Positions 12,570 to 21,228 of a stretch of DNA of 64,000 nucleotides are shown here, piece after piece (the first letter of the stretch is position 1; each line of letters begins with the position of its first letter). The stretch is from Sordaria brevicollis (lineage: Eukaryota; Ascomycota; Sordariomycetes; Sordariales; Sordariaceae). The DNA lies in contig JAUTDP010000003.1 of NCBI GenBank assembly GCA_033439795.1, forward strand, positions 3,100,001 through 3,164,000, in the 5' to 3' direction. The position numbers and the translations under genes are program-made. The notes beneath the pieces are model-generated. The model saw only the letters and a list, made by a program, of their open reading frames with translations. It searched no databases and was not told where the DNA came from.

Positions 12570-14387
12570 ACAATACAACATCCAGTTCACGGATAGCGCA
12601 CCCGCAAACAATACCAAGTCTTTTTTTTAGTCACCGGGCCACCGGCAGACCGGCGACTAAAAACCTTCCCGGTTGAACGACGGTCTCTGGGAGTTCTTTC
12701 GCACGGAACTTATTCGAAAGCGGTAAGGTTCGAGAGGGTAGAGCTTGCTGGTCCTCCGTGATTCCAGGTTTCGAGATAACTGTGTTTGAGTGAAGTGGCT
12801 GTTGCTTACTTGTTTTGCTTCGATAGATATCACAGAGAAAGCCTCCGCTTGGTGATAAATCATCGATAGCTTTTACCAAAAAGTAAGCAACGGCTTTACC
12901 TCTCGCTTTCACTGCTCGAATGGAAAAAACATCGGCTTCGGTAAGTGACACTGGTCGAGAGTTGATCATGTTCGATCAGCACTTGGTCAAAAGTTTTCGG
13001 CTTTGGAAAACATGTTGATAGCAACGCCAGTCACAAGATGATATCAACGTTGCTTTTGCCTAGACACACACAGAAAAAAAGGCGGTCAAGTCGGACATCA
13101 AGGTGCTGCTGCAGGGAGATTTTCTGATCGTTATGCAATCGATATTGGTTTGAATGGTGGTCGGCACCTTACCTACCCGCCGACCACAGATGTGACTTTG
13201 ACACCCACCATCTTGATGCCCTGCTTTCCGGATTTAAGGTGTAGGAGGTTTTGGTGAGTCGTAGGGGCTCGGCATTGTGTGTGTCCTTGCATGTTGGCGA
13301 TATGAAAGGGTGTGAACCATTACCGTTCACTCCCACCTCAATATGCCCGCCTTTATGCAAGTGTTTCCAGTGTTTGTCATCGTGATCCGGTAGGCAGCTG
13401 AATGAGAGCCTTCCCAAAACGTCGCCGGTGGTTGTTGATACTGCTCCGATATTCGGCCTGGTTTTGCCCCGCGGACTTGAGGATGTCGATGGACGGAGAT
13501 CCAAGGGAAGAATCGGGATTGTGAATCGGGTCACACGGGTGTTTTCGCGTCGAGGCAGACAACCTTCATATCTCGTGCTGAGTGACCGATATGTTGAAAT
13601 TCGTTACCGTGAAAACCGGCTTTTGTCTTTGTTGAAGGTTGTCATATGACCTCTGTTTCTGAGGAGTGTCGTGCAAATGCCGCGCCATGTGCTTCAGTCA
13701 TCTCGTCGTGATGTTTCAGCCTTATAGTTAAGGAAATCCGCGGTTGATATTTGAAGTTTATTGTCGGACGAAAGAGGGTCTATCCACCTCCGTAGATGGA
13801 TCCGCATCGGGAACGAGTGGATTATCGTGGGCTTTCGCGGTGGTGGATGTTGATGATGACATCGCGAAAACTGCACAGTCGTAAATCAAAAGATACTTCC
13901 AACTTGTACACACTCCTCCACTCTTGGTGATCGGCCGCGCGCCCGTTGCAAAAGCCGAGCTGCCGCACTGCGTGGAGTGCCAGAGTGCGGAAGTGCACAG
14001 ACGGGGGTGCGGGCAAAAACCTCGGAGAGGCGGGACCAGCGGGGCTCCGAAGATGCCGAAATCTCAGTGGGCAGGTGGGGCATGGAAGCTTGTGGAGCTA
14101 TGACCACCCGACTGCCGTGGACCCCGTCCTTCCTTCCCGCTACCCACTCCACTCCGCCGTGGGCCGTCGGGAAAAAATGGAGATTGCGCTTTGTCTGTGT
14201 CAGTGTCCATCCACGACGTCACTGCTCAACCCTCATCTCCAACCCACCGGATCGTTACGGAAACAGCCCTTGACCTTGACTATCCCATCCTTCCCCGCGT
14301 TCCACCCCCCAGTCTTGACTGCATTGCTTTGATCACCGACCTTCCACAAGGCTGAGGGAAGGGCACCACCCACTGCGCCAACCAACC
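12570..14387. other. Intergenic DNA between the RIP element and caf17
   Basis: No supportable gene. A 112-codon frame at 12631-12969 (-) and several frames of 60-130 codons at 13169-14332 show no recognisable domain. Base composition returns to normal immediately right of the inverted repeat. The last few hundred bases presumably hold the promoter and leader of the CAF17 gene, which starts at 14388. Confidence 0.5.
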
Positions 14388-15743
14388 ATGCAGCCGGTAG
14401 CTACCAGATCGATAGCCGTCGCCGGGCCGGCCTCTGCGGCCTTGCGCCACCGGAGCGCACGCACATCTGCCGCACCCTTTGTCTGTCTTGGCTGCCGGTC
14501 CGTGCAACGCCGACAACCTCAACATCGCCGACCATTCTCGGCGACCACCTCTACGCAAACGGACCTCCGCTCCGGCCTCACCAAACTCACATCCCGGCGC
14601 TTGATCTCCGTGTCCGGTCCGGATGCCTCCAAGTTCCTCCAGGGTGTCATCACCAACAATATTACCGCTCCGCACAACGCCAACGGCTTTTACACCGGCT
14701 TCCTGACAGCCCAAGGCCGTGTGGTCCACGATGTCATCATCTACCCGGATGAGCTGGGTCCAGAACCCGGCAAGCAGAGCTTCCTGATCGAAGTTGACGC
14801 CAACGAGGCCGTCACACTTCACAAGCACATCAAGCGGTACAAGCTGCGGTCAAAGTTCAACCTGAAGCTGCTGGAGCCAGAAGAACGTGCTCTCTATCAC
14901 ACCTGGAACGACGTGGCCGATGAGTCTGGTGGACCATGGAGCAAGCTGGTCGATGAGGTTCAAAAAGATGGCAGCGCAAAGGCAGTTCCAGACCCACGTG
15001 TCCCGGCCTTTGGCTCCCGTGTTATCGTCAACCAGGCATCCTCATCTTCTTCTTCACCACTGTCAACCGGTGACCTGACACCGGAGTCAACCTACCACCT
15101 CCGCCGTTTCCTTCTTGGCATTCCCGAAGGCCAGTCCGAGATCATCTCCGGCACGGCTCTTCCTCTTGAGTCTAACATGGATGTCATGAACGGCATTGAC
15201 TTCCGCAAGGGCTGCTATGTTGGACAGGAACTGACCATCCGGACTAAGCACCGTGGTGTTGTCCGCAAGCGCATTCTTCCTTGCGTTCTCTATTCCGGGG
15301 ATGCCGCGCCTGAGATCCCGGATGATGGGCCTGGGCAGCTGGAGGCGTTGGAGAAGTTGTTGAAGCCTGAAGTCGAGGAGGGCGTCAATGCGGAGATTAT
15401 TCCTCAAGGGGCGAGCATTGATAAGGTGGACAAGAAGTCTAGAAGTGCGCCCGGAAAGTGGCTGAGGGGTATCGGCAATGTGGGACTGGCGCTGTGCAGG
15501 TTGGAGGTGATGACGGATACTGTCTTGCCGGGAGAGACGCCGGGCATGTATAGCCCTGAGCAGGACTTTGTGGTCAGCGTTGGTGGAGAGGAGGGTAGCG
15601 AAGTCGAGGCGAAGAAGGTCAAGGTCAAGGCCTTCGTTCCGTTTTGGTTGAGGGATGTGTGGAGGATCGAGGCGGAGAAGGCAGAAGAGGAGAGGAGGAT
15701 GAGGGAGGAGTTGTTGAGAGACCGTGACATTGATGTCGAATGA
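14388..15743 (+). CDS. caf17: CAF17/Iba57-type mitochondrial iron-sulfur assembly protein
   Basis: Single-exon gene of 451 residues. It belongs to the folate-binding YgfZ/GcvT-like family. The diagnostic motif KGCYVGQE lies at about residues 274-281 and is followed by TIRTKHRGVVRKR, the family's C-terminal hallmark. The family acts in the mitochondrial matrix with Isa1/Isa2 to mature [4Fe-4S] proteins such as aconitase and lipoate synthase. The first ~60 residues are rich in Arg, Ser and Ala with almost no acidic residues, as expected of a mitochondrial presequence, followed by the domain start TKLTSRRLISVSGPDASKFLQG. The first ATG is chosen because it includes this presequence. A serine run (about residues 217-224) is a fungal insertion. 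An antisense frame at 14280-14828 is a shadow. Confidence 0.93.
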   Translation: MQPVATRSIAVAGPASAALRHRSARTSAAPFVCLGCRSVQRRQPQHRRPFSATTSTQTDLRSGLTKLTSRRLISVSGPDASKFLQGVITNNITAPHNANGFYTGFLTAQGRVVHDVIIYPDELGPEPGKQSFLIEVDANEAVTLHKHIKRYKLRSKFNLKLLEPEERALYHTWNDVADESGGPWSKLVDEVQKDGSAKAVPDPRVPAFGSRVIVNQASSSSSSPLSTGDLTPESTYHLRRFLLGIPEGQSEIISGTALPLESNMDVMNGIDFRKGCYVGQELTIRTKHRGVVRKRILPCVLYSGDAAPEIPDDGPGQLEALEKLLKPEVEEGVNAEIIPQGASIDKVDKKSRSAPGKWLRGIGNVGLALCRLEVMTDTVLPGETPGMYSPEQDFVVSVGGEEGSEVEAKKVKVKAFVPFWLRDVWRIEAEKAEEERRMREELLRDRDIDVE

Positions 15744-16650
15744 GGATTCGACCAGCCGATCCGCACATCACATGTGAGCATAATCGAACGTTTACCCAAA
15801 TTCATTGTACATAAAGTCAAGTCTACTATGTCAAGTCAAGTTAGCGGTCGTACTTGTTCTGGTTTATACTAACTTAATGACAATACTTGAATCTTCGTGA
15901 TCGTTGAACCCGATGTTTCGTGGCTGGAATTATGAGTTTGATACTGATAGTTATACTTATTCGGATACTTTACTTTTTGCCAGCGCAGCTTATAGATTCT
16001 CTAGAATCGTTTAAGTCGCATATGGTGGATGTTAGTTAGCTGCATCCTGGTTACTACTCGGGCGCTCTCTGTAACCGTTATCTGAGCATTCCGATTCAAT
16101 ATATATGCGATATCGGTTGGATATTTTACAACTGATCGTGATTTTCAATCAGTCCAGTCGCGTGTCTCGGCTGGTTGCTTGAAAGTTGTTAACTTGTCAT
16201 GGCTGCATATCTGCAAGCACTCCAGACCGAATTCGCGAGATGCACAGGTGCTCTGCACCCAAAGCTTCCGTTTGGATGAAATTATACCGTAGAAACCCCC
16301 GAAACTTGAAATCGGTCTACACCTTCCAGAGTTTAGGGTAAGGCACGTAACAGGTCACCGGCTGGCAGCACATAGGTGCACATGAGCCCGCCTTGCGCCG
16401 GCATCTTAGCAGTCCCCAAAGAATAATATTCTAGAAACGGCGCAGATTAAACACTTCCGGCCGGAAACATTGCCCTCCGCCTTAACTTACATACATTCAC
16501 ATGTATAGTACACGGGCTGACACTGGCAATAACCTACCTCTAGGTATATACTAGACTTCCACTTCAGCGGCCTGAAGGGAACGGACCTATTCCAAATTTC
16601 GCGAGTTTCTACGGTAGGTACAGGTTTAGCACAAAAAAAGGGGAAAAAGC
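15744..16650. other. Intergenic DNA right of caf17
   Basis: Holds the CAF17 3' untranslated region and about 800 bp in which I see no gene. Composition is normal and there is no frame of useful length. Confidence 0.5.
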
Positions 16651-17365
16651 CTTCAAGCAACTGCGCGCCGTCAAGATATTCAATAAGATTGTAGGGGGTT
16701 CATTCTAGGCGCTATGGCAGGAAGACCCGAACAACGGCTTACAATACATGAAGCTTTAGGACGTTATTGGCTCTCCAGGAACATGGACCCCTCCAGAGAC
16801 CTGAACCCCTCCACACCTGCAGATTTGAACCCCTCCACAGACTTGAACTCCTTCACACACTTGAACTCCTTCACACACTTAAACTCCTTCACACACTTGA
16901 ACCCCTCCACAGACTCTGGATTTCACTCTGAGGTAAGTGTCTGTCTTATTTACCCTCCTTATGATCATCGGGACCGCTCTTACCCAACTGAATACACATA
17001 GGCCCCGGAGAGCTACGTTGACGGCTTCACTTTCATCAAGCTCTTCCCAAGTAGAGCTACCGACTCTCAACAACTGGTCGAGCCAAACTGGCGGGAATAA
17101 TTTCGACAATCCTCAACACGCGGCGATACCTACCTCTACTGTTGTGTACGGGATGGAGCAGCCAGAACCTACCCAAACAAGGAAGGAGACCAGGGAGGAT
17201 GTGGACGGACAAATTGAAAGGCTCCAGCAGGATATCAGGAAGTTGGGGAACAAGATCAGATATGAAGGCACGACTCCGCGGGTGAAAACGGAGAGAGAAG
17301 AGCGTCTGAGGGTTTTGCGAGGGGAACTACAGCAGAAGAGGTGGGAGAAGAACCAACGGGAATAG
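16651..17365 (+). pseudogene. Protein-kinase-domain relic, internally deleted
   Basis: Two fragments of a kinase domain lie almost fused. At about 16651-16700 the frame reads KQLRAVKIFNKIV, nearly identical to the beta3 strand (KQLRAVKIISKN) of the intact kinase gene to the right. Some 20 bp on, in another frame, FILGAMAGRPEQRLTIHEA matches the end of the kinase C-lobe (FVLGAMNPDPTQR in the intact gene). The whole catalytic centre between them (HxD, DFG, APE) is missing. Downstream come an 18-bp tandem repeat, a convincing intron (GTAAGT at 16933, acceptor at 17001) and a coiled-coil-like frame ending at 17365. A short ATG-initiated frame from 16714 could still be expressed, but not as a kinase. 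I call it a decayed, internally deleted paralogue. Confidence 0.6.
16798..16911 (+). repeat. 18-bp minisatellite, six units
   Basis: Six copies of an 18-bp unit (consensus CACTTGAACTCCTTCACA, variants with CCCTCC) plus one 6-nt insertion after the first copy. In the local frame each unit encodes LNSFTH or LNPSTD. A seventh, more degenerate copy precedes it. The unit length is a multiple of three, so copy-number change preserves the frame. Confidence 0.85.
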
Positions 17366-17705
17366 GAATTATGAGAGAGAGAGAGAGAGAAGCAGGAGAA
17401 GGAAAAGCAGGTGTGAGAAAAGCAGGAGAAAGAGAGTTAGAAGAAAGAGGGGGCAGGAGAGAGAAAGGCGAGACAGAAAGAGAACAATCTCAAGATTTAG
17501 ATCGGATTCGTGTTAAAACTTGGACTAGGCTGTCGGATGCTACCTGTACATATCCTCTGGGGTCCCATATCTCTTCTCATTAATACGCTCTCAAGTCAAC
17601 CGCTGGTGTGGACCTCTACGAGTCACAACGTGTACCTCTACTCAGGCTTAATGTCCGTCACCTTACACCACTCAGTCGCCATTCGTGCTCTCCAGACTCT
17701 TTCAT
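17366..17705. other. GA-rich tract and 3' flank between kinase relic and kinase gene
   Basis: The first ~120 bases are purine-rich (GAGA runs followed by GCAGGAGAA-type repeats on the + strand). The remainder is the 3' flank of the - strand kinase gene. No gene seen. Confidence 0.5.
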
Positions 17706-19362
17706 CTAACCCTGCTCTTCCTCCACCTGTTTCAACTTCTCCTTCAATCGTTCCTGCCCTTTTTCAGTCGCTACCCGCTCCAATTGATGTATAAAATTGA
17801 TGGTCGTTTCCAGATCCACCACGTGCTCGTGAAGCTTGCTGTCCGCAATAGACAATGACGGCAAGGTTTTGGTAATAGTGTCTTTACGCTTTTTTTTCAC
17901 AAAACTCTTCCACGACCGCGTCTCCTTCTCGATTCTCGTCTCTCTCTCCCGCTTCTTGATCTTCATGCGGTCCTGGACCGATCGGAAATACTCGTCGCTG
18001 ACCGTCTTGCCGGTGAGCTTTATGTGTCCCGAATCTCTGGCGTGTTCATCGAGATACCAACGAAGGTCAAACTTGGCCCAGCAGACCATGCAGTAGAACT
18101 CCCCATTCCCATGGCTGTTATTGGGGCTGACGTTCCAGAGAGCGAGCACCTCTGAGGAGGCTGCTTTCGAGGTGGGTCTTGGCAGACCGGGCTTGTTGGC
18201 ATCAGTCGTGAGACGCCAGGAGGTGCCCATGGTGGTGAGGGCAAGGGGCCGCGGCAAGCTTGTTGAGGAAATTATTAGTGTGAGCCTTTCGTAGTTTTTG
18301 TTGCCTGGGAACGTTGGAACTAACCTGAGACTACGAAATGCGCCTCTTCCATCCAGGGAAAGCCACGCGTGCTCAGTAATCTGATCAAGGCTCGACCTTT
18401 GGGTGGGGTCCGGGTTCATGGCTCCCAAGACAAAGTCAATACAGAACCCAGTCGTGGCTCCCAGCTCAAGGGTAGGAAACTGGACCAGATTTTGGCTGAA
18501 CTTGAACAATCCATCCAAGGTGTCAAACGGAGGATCTCCCGTCAGCAAGCAGTAGACCACAGCTCCCAGCGCCCACACGTCAACGGCAGCTGTGTAAGAG
18601 GAACCAGCGGGAGACCGAAACAGCTCTGGAGCCATGTAACCACGAGTGCCAATATAGTGCGTGAAGAATGACTCGCCCTCGAGGCTCTTGGCGATGCCAA
18701 AGTCGGCGACCTTCACACGCCAGCTGGGTTCTTTGCTGACAACAAGAATATTTTGTGGCTTAAGGTCCCCGTGAATGAAGTCATGGATATCCATGAATTT
18801 CAGAGCCCACGCAACCTGGTTTGCGATGGCAGCCGCCATCGGTTCCGCAAAGGGAGCCAAGCCATCGATGTATTGTTGGAGGTCACCGTGCTCGACAAAC
18901 TCCATTGCGAGGTACAAGCGGGTGTTGTCCTCGTACCATCCAAAAAACTGGACACAGTATTTGCGATACTGGAGATACCGGGATCGTGTTAGTATTGCAC
19001 CGATGGAGCCTATTTTCTGGAATGAGGATAGGATATATAAAAAAAAAAAAAAAGTTAAAGCATACCGGTTCCTTTGAAAGTATTGTAAGAGCTTTAATTT
19101 CCTTCTGGGATGATTTGAACAGACCGGCTTGGTTTTTGCTGATTATCTTGACCGCGCGCAGTTGCTTGTGGTTTTCCTTCCCCTCACTGCACACGGCACG
19201 CCATACCTCCCCAAATCCGCTTTTTCCCAAAAGCTTCTCATGGCGCCACTGCTCGAAGGGCTTTGTGCCTTCCTTCTTGCGGAGCCAATAGGTGTTGTTG
19301 TAGGGAGACCCGGTAATGCCAATCTTCCAATCCTGCAGATGGCCAGCAAGAAGTGCGTCCAT
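17706..19362 (-). CDS. Ser/Thr protein kinase with C-terminal C2H2-like zinc finger
   Basis: Three exons: 19066-19362, 18325-18968 and 17706-18258, giving 497 residues. Intron 1 (97 bp) ends after a TACTAAC branch motif; intron 2 (66 bp, GTTAGT donor) is a multiple of three without a stop. Kinase landmarks are all present: glycine loop GKSGFGEVW (about residues 46-54), beta3 RAVKI with Lys72, catalytic loop HGDLKPQN with Asp167, DFG at 188-190 and APE at 212-214. The usual HRD is HGD here, a non-RD kinase. After the domain comes CMVC followed by spaced histidines (about residues 370-392), a C2H2-like finger, then a basic Lys/Arg-rich helix and a coiled coil at the C-terminus. Substrate and pathway cannot be told. 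The start ATG at 19362 is the first in frame before the glycine loop. Confidence 0.82.
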
Positions 19363-21228
19363 GGTCGTACAAAGAGATGGTTTCGCTTGAGTGCTTCGGG
19401 CTGGAAGACAAAGGATGTTGACATAGAATATGTTCTGGTTGGTTTGGTTGGTATGAGGAGAAAACTGGCGAGGATTCGGAAGTAGGGCAACACGAAATGC
19501 TTTGTGGACGTGGTGGCTCACCTCGATGGAGGCAGGGTCCGAAGCTCGGTGGAGGTCAGCGCAGTGAGGGAAAGTGCAAGAAACTGATGCACGGTAGAGG
19601 GAAGGTTCAGTTGAAGATGTCAGAATGTGCACTTCCCCGGAGTTCTAGCAGTAGTAGAGACTTTAGTCGATTTCAGCTGTCAAGTGAGACTGAAGTTTCT
19701 TGAAGGTGCGGATGGATGGGATAACAAGGTAACCTGAATATATGGACCAGATCTCAATCCGCGCGAGGATCCGAGAGCTTGCTATACACAATGACTACTC
19801 AGCAGCCAAGAATCCTCTTTGGCCCTTTCTCTTGGGAGTTATGAATGAGTGTCCATCTGACAGGATCTCTGGCGTCATGCTGTTCACGCATAGAAAACTG
19901 GCAGAATCTTGATCTTCTAGATCTCCCTGGGACTTAATAGGTTGGAAGGACACCACGATAAATTTTTTAGGCTCGCCAAGTCCGGGTAGGTAGCACCGAA
20001 ATGCACGGAATGCTCAAGTAGAGAGCACTTTTTCAAATGTCACGAGTTCGAGTCGGAGTGCTTCAAATTGCAGATATAAGGCCATCAGGAATCCATGAAG
20101 GGGAACTAGAAGAAAAAGAATACATTCAAGTGGAACGAAGTATGAGTTACCGGTTTTTAAGCTTTAAAATGGACTACGAGAAGCTGATTAGATTGAAATC
20201 GGTGAGTGTCACTCTATACAGGGCCCAACTTCAAAGCGCATTGCATAGGTGCATATCGATCACAGTCATTCACGTATTTGGTGCTCACGAGTGTAAACTT
20301 TGACATATTCTATTTCCTTATGTCCACACAAAAGTGGTAGTACCTTCCCTATGCTGAACATCTGGTGTGGGTATCTCAAGGCCTATGGAAAAGCAACAGA
20401 AAAATGCATATCATTCCTCAACTTTTGTGACAACCATCCAACCATGAGCCGCATCCATGCACCCGAGCGCCGGAAAAACCAAACCAGATCCAGATACCAG
20501 GAAGCAACTTCATCCAGAAGCAAAGTCGAAGATGTCCAGTGAGCTGTGAACAAAGGTACAAGTAGAGAAACAAATAACAGAAAGACCATCATGTAGGTCT
20601 GAAAATTGACCCTAGTAATCCAGGGCGTTGCACCCGCCGAATATCCATCCTCTCTCTTTTGGCCGGACCTAGCACATTGTGCGTCCAGACCAGTGATACA
20701 TTCTGAAAGCAAATGAGCAAAGGGTAGATAATGACATGAAGCGGGTGGCTAGTCGTATGAAATTGTGCTTGCAATTCAAGCATGTAATCGGACAAAGGAT
20801 CCGCGTCCTTTTTGTTGAAGGGCGACAGAGCGTCGTAGTGTAAGAAGAGCGCTGTATCCCGTATCCCGTCGGGTACTGGTAGTCGATCGGTGGTGGCAGA
20901 CTACCACGCTCTTTGCTGTTGATGAAGTGATATAACTGGGCAAAACCTCCGAAAAGGAGCCACAGTTTCTGCAGTGAAAAATGCTGAGGTACACGATTGT
21001 TATATCTCAACTGCAGGGGATATTGGCGTCGTTGTGTCATACCATCTCAGTGTTGGAGCACTCCATAGGCCGAATAGGCGAGGATTTGTATGCAGTCGTC
21101 CTTGTAGATCAAAGGGGATGACTGTATATCGAGCCATGGTGAGAAGTGTCGAGCGGCGAGAGGTTAAGCTGAAGCAAGACAATGCCGAGGTGCAATGTCG
21201 TGCCTTGGGTAAGATTCCGATCAGATCT
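19363..21228. other. Intergenic DNA between kinase and pus7
   Basis: Holds the kinase promoter and the Pus7 3' flank. On the - strand at about 20383-20795 two overlapping frames of 109 and 68 codons contain hydrophobic stretches (MMVFLLFVSLLVPLFT and HVIIYPLLICF). They could be exons or remains of a small membrane protein, but I find no convincing start, splice pattern or family. Confidence 0.35.

Noticed and set aside
8000..12575. Centromere or mitochondrial-DNA origin for the AT-rich block
   Set aside because: It is only 4.6 kb, bounded by inverted repeats and carries a transposase relic, which explains the composition through RIP.
12631..12969. 112-codon - strand frame next to the right inverted repeat
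   Set aside because: Composition is plausible for a protein, but there is no start context, family or extension; I could not show that it was a gene interrupted by the element.
14280..14828. 182-codon antisense frame over the start of caf17
   Set aside because: Overlaps the conserved sense gene and shows no domain.
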